A DNA stretch of 39,823 nt from Spirochaetota bacterium (GTDB lineage Bacteria > Spirochaetota > Spirochaetia > SZUA-6 > Fen-1364), in NCBI GenBank assembly GCA_026398635.1, contig JAPLSM010000067.1, positions 1-39,823 on the forward strand, given 5' to 3'. Under the pieces are notes generated by a model. That model did no database searches, was not told where the DNA came from, and saw only the letters and a program-made list of their open reading frames with translations. A program made the position numbers and the translations under genes. Shown here in pieces: positions 1 to 8,024 of this stretch; the first letter of the stretch is position 1, and each line of letters opens with the position of its first letter.

Positions 1-1
1 G

Positions 2-313
2 ATCGGCGTCAGCGACTACGCCCAGCACTCGCTGTCGGACGTGGTGTTCGTCGAGGCGCCCGGCCCGGGCGCGCCGCTCAGCCGGGAGAAGCCCTTCACC
101 GTCATCGAGAGCGTGAAGGCGGCCGAGGACGTCATCGCGCCTGTCACGGGCACGGTGACGGCGAAGAACGCACGGCTGGAGAAGGAACCCGAGCTGGTCA
201 ACAGGGATCCCTTCGGCGAAGGCTGGCTCGTGCGGGTGAAGCTCTCCGACGCGAAGGAGCTCGACGCGCTCATGGATGAGGCTGCCTACCGGAAGTTCGT
301 GGAGTCGCTGTGA
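2..313 (+). CDS. gcvH: Glycine cleavage system H protein, 3' part
   Basis: This is the lipoyl carrier of the glycine cleavage system. It shuttles the aminomethyl group from the P protein to the T protein and is reoxidised by dihydrolipoyl dehydrogenase. The reading frame is open from the window edge, so the N-terminus (about 25 residues) lies outside. The lipoylation motif ESVKAAED is visible, with the modified lysine in SVKA, followed by the typical GTV..KN..L...PELVN..P.GEGWL segment and the C-terminal AYRKFVESL. The stop at 311-313 lies just before the GTG of gcvPA, so the genes are translationally close. A gcvT gene probably lies upstream of the window, which is an inference from the usual order T-H-PA-PB. 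Confidence 0.96.
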   Translation: MGVSDYAQHSLSDVVFVEAPGPGAPLSREKPFTVIESVKAAEDVIAPVTGTVTAKNARLEKEPELVNRDPFGEGWLVRVKLSDAKELDALMDEAAYRKFVESL

Positions 314-320
314 GACCGCG

Positions 321-1682
321 GTGAGCTACATCCCGAACACGGACGCCGACCGGGCGCTCATGCTCGCCTCGATCGGCCTCGGCGGCGTCGAGGAGCTCTT
401 CCACGACGTGCCCGAGCGCTGCCGCTTCCCCCGGCTCGAGCTGCCCGCACCCCTGTCGGAGCTCGAGCTGATGCGGGAGCTCTCGGCCCAGGCGGGGCGC
501 AACGCGGCCGGCCCCGGCGTCGCATGCTTCCTCGGTGCCGGCGCCTACCATCACTTCGTTCCCGCCGTGGTCGACGCCCTCGTCTCGCGCTCCGAGTTCG
601 CCACTGCCTACACGCCCTACCAGCCCGAGATCTCGCAAGGCACGCTGCAGGCGATCTTCGAGTACCAGACCATGATCGCGCGGCTCACCGGCATGGACGC
701 GGCCAACGCCTCGCACTACGACGGGGCCACCGCGGTGGCGGAAGGGGTACTCCTGGCGCTCAACGCGGGCCGGCGGGAACGGAAGACGGTCCTGCTCGCC
801 CCCGGCCTCCACCCCCAGTACCGGGAGGTGGTTCGCACCTACACGCAGGGCATGGGCCTCTCCTTCGAGGGGGAGGACCTCCTCGCGACGGACATCGGCG
901 CCGAGGCCGCCGGGCTCGCTGCTCGCTGCGGCCCGTCGACTGCCTGCGTCGTGCTCCAGAGTCCCGATTTCCTCGGCCGGGTCCTGCCGCCCGCCGGCAT
1001 GAGGGCGCTCGCCGACGCGGCCCACGCGGCGGGAGCGCTGCTCGTCGTCGCGGCCAATCCCGTCGCGCTGGGGCTGCTCGAGCCGCCCGGGAGTTCCGGC
1101 GCGGACGTGGTTGCGGGAGAAGGGCAGCCACTCGGCAGCCCGACCGGCTTCGGCGGCCCCTACCTGGGCTTCTTCGCGTTCAAGCGCGAGCACATCCGGC
1201 GATCGAGCGGCCGGATCGCCGGCGAGACCGCCGACCGGGAGGGACGGCGCGGTTACGTCTTCACCCTCAACACGCGCGAGCAGCACATCCGGCGCGAGAA
1301 GGCCACCTCGAACATCTGCTCCAACGAGTCGCTCGTGGCCCTCGCCGCAGCCGTCCATCTCGCCGCGCTTGGGCCCCGTGGCCTGCGCCGGGTCGCGGAG
1401 CTGTGCTGGCACAATGCGCACTACGCGGCCGCGCGGATCGCAGAGCTTCCCGGCTTCGCGGTCTGGTCGCGCGGCTTCTTCCACGAGTTCGCGGTGCACT
1501 GCCCCGTGCCGCCCGGCCGGATCAACGACCGACTTCGCGAGCGGGGCATCATCGGGGGCTACGATCTCGGAAGCGAGTACCCGGGGCTGAAGGGCCACCT
1601 CCTCCTCTGCTGCACGGAGGTCGCGACGCGCGACGACATCGACGGCCTGGTCGCGGCATTAAGGGAGGCGAGCCATGCCTGA
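321..1682 (+). CDS. gcvPA: Glycine dehydrogenase (decarboxylating) subunit 1
   Basis: This is the N-terminal half of the split P protein. With GcvPB it forms the PLP-dependent glycine decarboxylase, which releases CO2 and loads the aminomethyl group onto GcvH. The protein is 453 aa from the GTG at 321. This start is chosen because the family begins with the motif YIPNTDADR, which follows directly. The ORF-track start at 276 would overlap gcvH by 38 bases. Visible family segments are the FLGAGAY.H motif, SEFATAYTPYQPEISQG, the GMD.ANAS.YDG block, and near the C-terminus REQHIRREKATSNICSN. The gene ends inside the start of gcvPB with an 8-base overlap (ATGCCTGA), so the two subunits are probably translationally coupled. 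Regulation is not evident because the operon promoter is upstream of the window. Confidence 0.97.
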   Translation: MSYIPNTDADRALMLASIGLGGVEELFHDVPERCRFPRLELPAPLSELELMRELSAQAGRNAAGPGVACFLGAGAYHHFVPAVVDALVSRSEFATAYTPYQPEISQGTLQAIFEYQTMIARLTGMDAANASHYDGATAVAEGVLLALNAGRRERKTVLLAPGLHPQYREVVRTYTQGMGLSFEGEDLLATDIGAEAAGLAARCGPSTACVVLQSPDFLGRVLPPAGMRALADAAHAAGALLVVAANPVALGLLEPPGSSGADVVAGEGQPLGSPTGFGGPYLGFFAFKREHIRRSSGRIAGETADREGRRGYVFTLNTREQHIRREKATSNICSNESLVALAAAVHLAALGPRGLRRVAELCWHNAHYAAARIAELPGFAVWSRGFFHEFAVHCPVPPGRINDRLRERGIIGGYDLGSEYPGLKGHLLLCCTEVATRDDIDGLVAALREASHA

Positions 1683-3111
1683 ACCCCTCCTCTTCGAGGT
1701 GTCCCGCCCGGGCCGCGACGGGGTGACGGTTCCCGGCTGCACGGTGCCGGAAACGCCTATACCGGCAGAATGGCTGCGTTCCTCGCTCGACCTTCCCGAG
1801 GTGTCCGAGGTCGACGTGGTGCGGCACTACGTGCGCCTCTCGCACCTCAACTACTCGGTGGACTCGGGCTTCTACCCGCTCGGCTCCTGCACCATGAAGT
1901 ACAACCCCAAGGTGAACGAGGCCGCCGCGCGACTGACGGGCTTTACGGACCTCCATCCGCTCGTCGACGCGCGCGACGCGCAGGGCGCGCTCGCGCTGAT
2001 GCACGGCCTGCAGACCATGCTCGCCGAGATCGGCGGCTTCGCGGCGGTGTCGCTGCAGCCCGCCGCGGGCGCGCACGGCGAGCTCACCGGCATCCTCATC
2101 CTGCGCCGGCGCCTCGCGGACCTCGGCCAGGCGCACCGGACCCGGATCCTCGTGCCCGACTCGGCGCACGGCACCAACCCGGCCTCGACCGCCATGGCGG
2201 GGTTCGAGACGGTGGAGATCCCGTCGGATGCCAGGGGCAACGTGGATCTCGCGAGGCTGAAGGCGGCGCTCGACGAGCGGACCGCGGGCCTGATGCTGAC
2301 CAACCCTAACACGCTCGGCCTGTTCGAGGAGCACCTGGAGGAGGTGACGTCGCTCGTGCACGAGGCGGGCGGCCTGGTGTACGGGGACGGAGCGAACTTC
2401 AACGCCATCCTCGGCGTGTGCCGGCCCGGCGAGCTCGGCATCGACGTCATGCACTTCAACCTGCACAAGACCTTCTCCACCCCGCACGGCGGCGGCGGTC
2501 CCGGTTCGGGCGCGGTCGGCGTGGTGAAGGCGCTGGCCCCGTACCTGCCGGCTCCCGTCGTGGAGCATCGCCCGGGCGGGGATCCGGAGTACCGCTGGGC
2601 CGTCCCGGCGAAGACGATCGGCCGGGTCAAGAGCTTCCACGGCAACTTCGGCGTACTGGTACGCGCCTACGCGTACGTCCGCTCACTCGGTGCGGACGGC
2701 CTGCGCGCCGTGGCGGAGAACGCGGTGCTCAACGCCAACTACCTGCGAGCGCGCATCCGGGACGCGTACCCCGTGCCCCACGGCGAGCGGACCTGCATGC
2801 ACGAGTTCGTGGCCCAGGGGCGGATCGACGGCGCGCCCGACGTGCGTGCGCTCGACGTGGCGAAGCGGCTCATCGACAAGGGGTTCCACCCGCCGACGAA
2901 CTACTTCCCGCTCATCGTGCCCGAGGCGCTCATGATCGAGCCGACGGAGACCGAGAGCCGGGAGACGCTCGACCGGTTCGCGGACGCGCTGCTCGAGATC
3001 GCCCGGGAGGCGGTGACGGACCCCGCCCTCCTGCACGACGCGCCCCACGACGCGCCGGTGCGGCGGCTCGACGAGGTGAAGGCCGCGCGCGAGCTGAAGG
3101 TAACCGCGTAG
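1675..3111 (+). CDS. gcvPB: Glycine dehydrogenase (decarboxylating) subunit 2
   Basis: This is the C-terminal, PLP-binding half of the split P protein, 478 aa, the usual length. The PLP lysine sits in FNLHKTFSTPHGGGGPGSG, where the glycine-rich stretch is the family signature. SCTMKYNPK near residue 75 and PDSAHGTNPAS near residue 162 are further conserved blocks. A GAGGCGAGCC purine-rich sequence precedes the ATG, which lies within the last codons of gcvPA. The gene completes a glycine cleavage set with the upstream gcvH and gcvPA. The downstream PHP gene starts only 3 bases after the stop and is probably cotranscribed. Confidence 0.97.
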   Translation: MPEPLLFEVSRPGRDGVTVPGCTVPETPIPAEWLRSSLDLPEVSEVDVVRHYVRLSHLNYSVDSGFYPLGSCTMKYNPKVNEAAARLTGFTDLHPLVDARDAQGALALMHGLQTMLAEIGGFAAVSLQPAAGAHGELTGILILRRRLADLGQAHRTRILVPDSAHGTNPASTAMAGFETVEIPSDARGNVDLARLKAALDERTAGLMLTNPNTLGLFEEHLEEVTSLVHEAGGLVYGDGANFNAILGVCRPGELGIDVMHFNLHKTFSTPHGGGGPGSGAVGVVKALAPYLPAPVVEHRPGGDPEYRWAVPAKTIGRVKSFHGNFGVLVRAYAYVRSLGADGLRAVAENAVLNANYLRARIRDAYPVPHGERTCMHEFVAQGRIDGAPDVRALDVAKRLIDKGFHPPTNYFPLIVPEALMIEPTETESRETLDRFADALLEIAREAVTDPALLHDAPHDAPVRRLDEVKAARELKVTA

Positions 3112-3114
3112 CCT

Positions 3115-4008
3115 GTGATCACCCGCCTTTCGAACCCCTACGCGGGCTGCGGCACGGGCTCCGGTGCCTGGGTGCGCGGCAGCATTCACGGTCACTCGAG
3201 CGAGCACAGCGGTTGCTCCTCGGTGCCGCTCGCGGATGGCGTCGAGCGCTACCGGGCGGCCGGCGCGGGCTTCATGGCCGTCACCGACCACGACCACGTC
3301 TCGGATCTCTCCGCGGCCCGTGCCCGTCATCCGGACATGGTGTTCCTCGAGGGCTTCGAGCACTCGAGCGCAGAGAACGTGCTGTTCGTGGGCGAGCGCG
3401 TGCCGCCCCTGCACCGGCTGCCCATGGCGCAGGCGCTGGCCGCGGCCGACGGGCTCCTGACCGTGGTCTGCCACCCCCGGCCCCGTGCGCACGACGACTA
3501 CTGGACCGTCGAGAAGATCCTCGCGCTCTCGCCCCGGCCCGCGGGCATCGAGGTGTACAACGGGCACTACAGCGGGCGTCACGTGCTCTGGAAGCACACC
3601 AACCCCCTCTACACGGACACCTGGGACGCGCTGCTGTCCCGCGGCGCCCGGCTGTGGGGGTACGCGAACGACGACTTCCACGACCCGCCGGATTTCGGCC
3701 GGGCGTGGAACATGGCCTGGGTCGACTCCCTGACCCCGGCGGGCGTCCTGCGCGCGCTCGCGTCGGGCCGGTGCTACGGCACCACGGGCCTCCTCGCCGA
3801 ATCGATCGACGTGGACCGTTCGCGCGTGAACGTGCGGCTGGCCGGTCCCGCCGAAGGACGGTTCATCGGTCCGGAGGGACGAGTGCTCTCGAACACCGCG
3901 GGGAGGGACTTCGCCTGGCGGCATGATGGCGAGGCGTACCTGCGGTTCGAGGCGCAGGGAGACGCCGGGATGCTCTGGCTCCAGCCGTTTTTCCCGGCGG
4001 CGACTTGA
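3115..4008 (+). CDS. PHP-domain metal-dependent phosphoesterase
   Basis: This is a 297 aa protein with a polymerase-and-histidinol-phosphatase fold: GSIHGHSSEHS at about residue 22 (metal-binding histidines), AVTDHDHVSD near residue 58, an EGFEHS strand, a VVCHPRP histidine motif near residue 120, and GYANDDFHDP near residue 180. These match the metal ligands of the family. PHP proteins hydrolyse phosphoesters, from histidinol phosphate to nucleotides, and the substrate here cannot be told. The C-terminal 80 residues look like a beta-rich appendage rather than part of the catalytic barrel. It starts with GTG 3 bases after gcvPB, with no independent promoter seen, so it is probably the distal gene of the glycine cleavage operon. 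A link to glycine or one-carbon metabolism is only implied by position. Confidence 0.85.
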   Translation: MITRLSNPYAGCGTGSGAWVRGSIHGHSSEHSGCSSVPLADGVERYRAAGAGFMAVTDHDHVSDLSAARARHPDMVFLEGFEHSSAENVLFVGERVPPLHRLPMAQALAAADGLLTVVCHPRPRAHDDYWTVEKILALSPRPAGIEVYNGHYSGRHVLWKHTNPLYTDTWDALLSRGARLWGYANDDFHDPPDFGRAWNMAWVDSLTPAGVLRALASGRCYGTTGLLAESIDVDRSRVNVRLAGPAEGRFIGPEGRVLSNTAGRDFAWRHDGEAYLRFEAQGDAGMLWLQPFFPAAT

Positions 4009-4050
4009 CACGAATGGCGAAAAAAAACATCGTTTCGTGCGAATGGCACG
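4005..4050 (+). promoter_or_regulatory. Candidate promoter upstream of the lipoprotein gene
   Basis: A perfect -35 hexamer TTGACA lies at 4005-4010, at the very end of the PHP gene. It is followed by an A-tract and only a weak -10-like CATCGT at 4028-4033. The short sequence CGAATGGC occurs twice here (4011 and 4040), 29 bases apart, and could be an operator half-site or chance. It would serve the lipoprotein gene at 4113. Confidence 0.3.
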
Positions 4051-4112
4051 GTCATGGCCTGCGGCGCCGCCGGGGGCGACCACCGTGCCTGCTCGAAAGG
4101 AGTGCAGATACG

Positions 4113-4712
4113 ATGCGTTTCCTGAAGGTCCTCATCCCGCTGCTCGTTTTCGCAGCGCTCGCCGCATGCTCGAAGCCGCCCCAGGCCGAGGTCGAAGCCG
4201 CCCAGGCCGCCCTCAACGCCGCGGTCCAGAGCCCCGACGTCGCCGCGTACGCGTCGGATGAGCTGCAGGCGGCCCAGGACCGACTGGCACAGCTGCAGGC
4301 CGAGCTGGACGCGCAGGCGGCCAAGGGCACGCTGTCCCGCAAGTACGACGCGGCCAGGAACATGGCCCTCGAGGCGCAGGCCGCAGCCGAGAGTCTCGCC
4401 ACCCAGGCTGCCTCCGCGAAGGAGCAGACCAAGGCCGAGGCCATGACCCTGTTGAACGACCTGAGGATCACGGTGCCCGAGGCAGAGCAGGGGCTAGCCC
4501 AGGCCCGGCGCGTGCGGGGCGTCAACCTTGACTTCAGGTCACTCGCGGCGTCGCTCGCCCAGGCGAAGACCGAAGTCGCGGCCGCCGAGGACGCCTACAA
4601 CAACGGCGACTTCGTCACCGCCCGGGCAACTGCCGCAGCCGTGAAGGGTTCCCTGACCCAAGGCCAGCAGGTCGTTGCAGACGCCATCGCTGCCGCCAAG
4701 GTCAGCAAGTAA
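4113..4712 (+). CDS. Alanine-rich coiled-coil lipoprotein
   Basis: This is a 199 aa exported lipoprotein. The start at 4113 is chosen because a strong ribosome-binding site (GAAAGGAG) precedes it and the next residues form a signal peptide with lipobox LAAC (Cys about residue 18). The ORF-track start at 4005 would put 36 unrelated residues in front. The mature part is almost entirely heptad-like, rich in Ala, Gln and Glu (AEVEAAQAALNAA, LQAAQDRLAQLQAELDAQAA), so an elongated helical, envelope-anchored protein is expected. It resembles the DUF4398-type lipoproteins found in many Gram-negatives and spirochaetes, whose molecular role is not established. It is the last gene before a strong terminator and is probably well expressed. 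Confidence 0.8.
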   Translation: MRFLKVLIPLLVFAALAACSKPPQAEVEAAQAALNAAVQSPDVAAYASDELQAAQDRLAQLQAELDAQAAKGTLSRKYDAARNMALEAQAAAESLATQAASAKEQTKAEAMTLLNDLRITVPEAEQGLAQARRVRGVNLDFRSLAASLAQAKTEVAAAEDAYNNGDFVTARATAAAVKGSLTQGQQVVADAIAAAKVSK

Positions 4713-4740
4713 CCGACCGCCGGGCACGAGCCTGACAGGA

Positions 4741-4764
4741 AGGCCCCCGGGAGGGGGCCTTTTT
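4741..4764 (+). terminator. Rho-independent terminator after the lipoprotein gene
   Basis: This is an 8-bp perfect GC-rich stem, AGGCCCCC / GGGGGCCT, with a 4-base loop (GGGA), followed directly by a run of five T. It lies 28 bases after the lipoprotein stop codon and closes the plus-strand unit. Confidence 0.92.
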
Positions 4765-4892
4765 CATGGTGCGCCCGGCCGGGAGGCATCCGATGGCTTC
4801 CACGGGCATCCGGTTCGCTGACTTCCAGGGCGTGTCGATGCGCTGCATCCCCATGGCCATGCACACGGCGGAGAGCCCCGTGGGATGCCTCG

Positions 4893-5031
4893 CCGCAAAG
4901 CACGCCGCCGCAGAGGCTGCTGGCAATGGTGATCGCCTGCCCGCTGGGGCAGTGAGATCGGCTGGAGCGCTGCGTCGAGCATGGGAGGCTGCACCCCGAC
5001 AACAACCAGGCCGAGAGGGGACTCGTCATTG
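4893..5031 (+). pseudogene. IS66-family transposase (TnpC) C-terminal remnant
   Basis: In the frame that is a multiple of three, the sequence reads a short piece typical of the C-terminal part of IS66 TnpC: DRLERCVEHGRLHPDNNQAE. This corresponds to the QWD.L..YLEDGRL.IDNN.AERAL block of the family. The conserved Trp before DRL is replaced by a TGA stop at 4953, a single-base change from TGG. Similarity fades about 25 codons upstream of the stop and ends where the MATE gene begins. No tnpA or tnpB, no terminal repeats and no target duplication were found. It is a dead fragment, probably marking an old recombination junction. Confidence 0.7.
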
Positions 5032-6447
5032 ACCCCCAGCGTCACCGGGGCGACAGGGCACCCGAGGCGGCTCTCCCAAAAAGAGGCCAACAAGATCGTC
5101 TGGATACTCGCTGGACCGACTCTTGTGGAGATGTTCCTGGTATCGCTCACGGGCATGGCCGACCTGATACAGTGCGGCCGGTTGGGTCCTGCGGCAATCA
5201 CCGGAATAGGCCTGACCAACCAACCCATGATGCTCCTCCAATCGGTCTTCCAGGCGGTCAACGTGGGGACGACAGCCCTCATAGCCAGGTTCATCGGGAT
5301 GGGGAGGCCTGAAAAGGCCTCGGAAACCCTCAAGCAGACATTCTACGTCACGGTTCTCCTGGGTGTGGTGGTATCCCTCTTCGCCGGAGTGTTCGCGTCG
5401 CAGATCCTCATCTTCATGGGGGCCGATTCCGAAGTCGTACAGGTCGGCACCCCCTACATCCGAACGGTCGGCTACGGCTTCGTCTTCAGTGCCATCGCAA
5501 TGGCCCTCGCTGCCGCGCTCCGCGGCGCCGGGGACACCAGGACTCCGATGACGGTCAACCTGGCGGCGAACGCGGTCAACATCGTTTTCAATGCCATCCT
5601 CATCTGGGGCCTGTTCGGGTTCCCGCGTTGGGGCGTATTCGGCGCAGCGGTCGCGACGACGTTCTCCAGGTTCGTTGCTGCTGTGTGGTTCATAGTGCTC
5701 GCGGTCAAAGGCGAGCGGAGCATCAAGCTCGATCTCAGGGAACGCTACCGGCCGAATAAGGAGATACTCGGCAGGATCTACCATATAGGTCTGCCCGCAG
5801 CCATCGAGCAACTTGTCATGCGGGGCGGACAGGTGATGTTCGCCAAGATCGTGTCGTCCCTGGGCACGGTGACCTTCGCGGCTCACCAGGTCGCCCTGAG
5901 CATCCTCAGCCTGAGTTTCCAGCCTGGCCAGGCTTTCGCCATTGCGGCCACCACCCTGGTCGGGCAATACCTTGGCGCGGAGCGCCCTGATGACGCTGAG
6001 CGTTGCGCGAAAACCTCCCTGAACATGGGGCTTGGCGTCGGTCTCTTCATGGGAGTCATCTTCGTCCTGGCCGGCAAGTACATCTCGCTTCTGTACACCA
6101 ATGAACTGAGCGTGGTACTGGCTTCAGCTCTTGCGCTGAAGATATACGCGGTCGCGCAGCCCTTCCAATCAACCCAGTTCGTGCTTTCCGGCGGTTTGCG
6201 CGGCGCGGGAGATACGACCTATCCTCTCTACTCCACCGCCATCGGCGTCTGGGTAGTCCGGGTCGTGATCGGCTATATCTTCGTGAGGATCTTCCGCTGG
6301 GGGCTCGCCGGGGCCTGGGCGGCAATGGGTCTCGACCAGGTCGCCCGCGGTGCTCTCATTTGGCTGCGGTTCAGGAGCGGCAAGTGGAAGTACATCAAGG
6401 TCTGGAAAGACCGCGAGCGGCCGGCGGATGTGGAGGTCGTGGAGTAG
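5029..6447 (+). CDS. MATE-family multidrug efflux transporter
   Basis: This is an inner-membrane antiporter of the multidrug and toxic compound extrusion family (Na+ or H+ driven). About twelve hydrophobic segments run through the 472 aa, with the pseudo-symmetric halves marked by ALAAALRGAGDTRTPM near residue 155 and SGGLRGAGDTTYPLY near residue 390. The latter is a family hallmark. I prefer the TTG at 5029 because GAGAGGGGAC lies at a suitable distance and because 4981-5028 reads as IS66 remnant in another frame. The ATG at 4981 is the alternative start. The gene uses more A/T-ending codons than its neighbours and is bounded by transposase debris on its left, which fits acquisition by transfer. 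The natural substrate cannot be deduced. Confidence 0.88.
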   Translation: MTPSVTGATGHPRRLSQKEANKIVWILAGPTLVEMFLVSLTGMADLIQCGRLGPAAITGIGLTNQPMMLLQSVFQAVNVGTTALIARFIGMGRPEKASETLKQTFYVTVLLGVVVSLFAGVFASQILIFMGADSEVVQVGTPYIRTVGYGFVFSAIAMALAAALRGAGDTRTPMTVNLAANAVNIVFNAILIWGLFGFPRWGVFGAAVATTFSRFVAAVWFIVLAVKGERSIKLDLRERYRPNKEILGRIYHIGLPAAIEQLVMRGGQVMFAKIVSSLGTVTFAAHQVALSILSLSFQPGQAFAIAATTLVGQYLGAERPDDAERCAKTSLNMGLGVGLFMGVIFVLAGKYISLLYTNELSVVLASALALKIYAVAQPFQSTQFVLSGGLRGAGDTTYPLYSTAIGVWVVRVVIGYIFVRIFRWGLAGAWAAMGLDQVARGALIWLRFRSGKWKYIKVWKDRERPADVEVVE

Positions 6448-6626
6448 GCGCCCCTGCGCTGGCCGAGGCATGGCATCCTGGCCACCGGGCTCCATGGCCC
6501 CGGCGTCGCGAACATCACTCGGAGGCGACCTCGTGAGGGGCGGTACGCCGAGCGCTGGGGCAGGTCCATGTCCACGAGCCCGGCGCACCCGTGGTCGCAG
6601 CCGAGGCGGCGCGGGGCGCGGTCTGC
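6448..6626. other. Intergenic stretch, possible transposase remnant
   Basis: No open gene with coding character is present between the MATE gene and the next promoter. On the minus strand, about 6480-6610 reads VDMDLPQR...GRLRVMFATPG. In spacing and residues this loosely recalls the C-terminal zinc-knuckle block of IS91/IS801-type transposases (VD.DL..C..CGGRLRV.A...P), but the cysteines are absent and a frameshift would be needed to continue. Low confidence. Confidence 0.2.
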
Positions 6627-6654
6627 TTGCTTTTTGCCCCCGCGGGGATAGAAT
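6627..6654 (+). promoter_or_regulatory. Sigma70-type promoter of the FAD/GxGYxYP/MelB operon
   Basis: The -35 TTGCTT (6627-6632) and -10 TAGAAT (6649-6654) are separated by 16 bases. The predicted start of transcription, near 6661, leaves a leader of about 23 bases containing the ribosome-binding site AAGGGG at 6671-6676 before the ATG at 6684. The promoter before the peptide transporter operon at 29022 has the same -10 and spacing, which supports both. Confidence 0.65.
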
Positions 6655-6683
6655 CGGAAAACCTTGACGGAAGGGGATGAGCC

Positions 6684-8024
6684 ATGAACGAGACGTACCG
6701 CGCCGATGTTATCGTCGTCGGAGCGGGGACTGCGGGAAGCTACTTCGCCTGGCAGATGGGGAAGGCGGGGTTCAAGGTCCTTGTCCTGGAAGCGGCCGAC
6801 CCAACCAAGCTGGGAAGCCACATCGAAATCTTTCATATGGATAAAATCAGGTTCGACGAGTTCCACATCCCGCATCCAACGGGGGAGGAGCTGCTCCACA
6901 CCGAGGACGTGGGATACACGTGGTCGCCGGACCTGAAGATCGGCCAGCCCGTCGACTACACCTTCTACGTCATGCACCTGCCCTCCTTCATCCGCCGCCT
7001 GCAGGGCTACGCCGCGCAGGCCGGGGCGACGATCCTCGGCGGGACGCGGATGGATGAGCTGCTGCGCCAAGACGGGCGCCTCGTCGGCGTGACCGGCACG
7101 CGGGGCGATGCGAGCTTCGAAGCGAGGGCCCGGATCGTCGTCGATGCCTCGGGCCTCGATGCTGCGGTCCGCACCCGTATGAGCGACGACTCCGGCGTGG
7201 AAAACTGGAAGGTTCCCCCCGAGAAATGCCTCTACGTCTGCCTCGAGCTGCGCGATGACATCCCCCCGGGATTCCCCCGGGGGAGCAACTCCTACCTTTT
7301 CCACAAGGCGTTCTGGAACCGCAGCTGGGGCGAGGGAGCGATCCTCGGTATCGGTCAGCCAAACAGCTTCGACTGCGCGTGGAAGAAGCACAAGGAGTGG
7401 CGCGAGGAGTATTTCGGGAACCCCGGCAGGGTGCTGCGCACCCGTCAGGGGACCATTCCCTATCACCGGCCCCCGTTCTCTCTCGTGACTGACGGCTTCA
7501 TGGCCATCGGGGATGCGGCCTGCCAGAACAAACCCTTCTCCGGCGAGGGCGTCACTTCGGGTTTCACGGGGGCACTGATCGCCGCCGAGGTCGCCGCCGA
7601 GGCGTTGCGGAAGGGAGACGCGAGCAGGGCAGAGCTTTGGCCGTACAACACGCGCTACTTCCACGGCCAGGGTGCGAAGTTCGCCTCGGGGCTTGCGCAG
7701 CTTCCGGCCGTGGCGGAGCTCGGCAGGGCAGACGTGGACTTCCTCTTCCGTCGCAACATCATCTTTTCCAGCGCCGACTTCGAGGAGCTCAATCGGAACT
7801 ACGAGATCAGCATGGGCTTCGCAAAACTCGCCGGGATCGGCCTGACCCTCCTCGCGGGAGTCGTCACCGGAAAGTTCGGCGGTAAAGCGCTGAAAAAATT
7901 CCTGTCCGCCTCGCTCCGCGCGGGGAAGATCAAGACTCATTACCTCGCGTTTCCCGAGTCACCGGAGGATTTCACCGAGTGGGCCCGCGAGGCTGCGCGC
8001 CTGTGGGGGGAGTGGTCGTCCTGA
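6684..8024 (+). CDS. FAD-dependent oxidoreductase, geranylgeranyl reductase-like
   Basis: This is a 446 aa flavoprotein of the geranylgeranyl-reductase / p-hydroxybenzoate hydroxylase class. The N-terminal dinucleotide-binding motif is VIVVGAGTAGSYFAWQMGKAGF, with the acidic ribose-binding end VLVLE. A second FAD contact, DGFMAIGDAACQNKPFSGEGV, lies near residue 270; GDAA is the family hallmark. Members reduce double bonds of isoprenoid chains or act as flavin monooxygenases. The substrate here is unknown. The C-terminal 120 residues include a hydrophobic stretch (GIGLTLLAGVVTG) that could contact the membrane. It is the first gene of an operon: its stop overlaps the next start (TGATG). Functional coupling with a putative glycosidase and a sugar symporter is unusual for this family and suggests a role in modifying a carbohydrate or glycolipid. 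Confidence 0.82.
   Translation: MNETYRADVIVVGAGTAGSYFAWQMGKAGFKVLVLEAADPTKLGSHIEIFHMDKIRFDEFHIPHPTGEELLHTEDVGYTWSPDLKIGQPVDYTFYVMHLPSFIRRLQGYAAQAGATILGGTRMDELLRQDGRLVGVTGTRGDASFEARARIVVDASGLDAAVRTRMSDDSGVENWKVPPEKCLYVCLELRDDIPPGFPRGSNSYLFHKAFWNRSWGEGAILGIGQPNSFDCAWKKHKEWREEYFGNPGRVLRTRQGTIPYHRPPFSLVTDGFMAIGDAACQNKPFSGEGVTSGFTGALIAAEVAAEALRKGDASRAELWPYNTRYFHGQGAKFASGLAQLPAVAELGRADVDFLFRRNIIFSSADFEELNRNYEISMGFAKLAGIGLTLLAGVVTGKFGGKALKKFLSASLRAGKIKTHYLAFPESPEDFTEWAREAARLWGEWSS

Noticed and set aside
270-1598. 442 aa minus-strand ORF opposite gcvPA, and similar long antisense ORFs across the window
   Set aside because: High GC leaves long open antisense frames. These have Arg/Gly/Glu-rich translations with no motifs, and the sense gene is certain.
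4981-5028. ATG 4981 as the MATE start
   Set aside because: The stretch lies on the IS66 remnant in a different frame. The TTG at 5029 has a better-placed ribosome-binding site. Not excluded, though.
6480-6610. IS91/IS801-like transposase remnant on the minus strand
   Set aside because: The resemblance is limited to about 15 residues, the cysteines are absent and a frameshift is needed. It is kept only as a low-confidence note.
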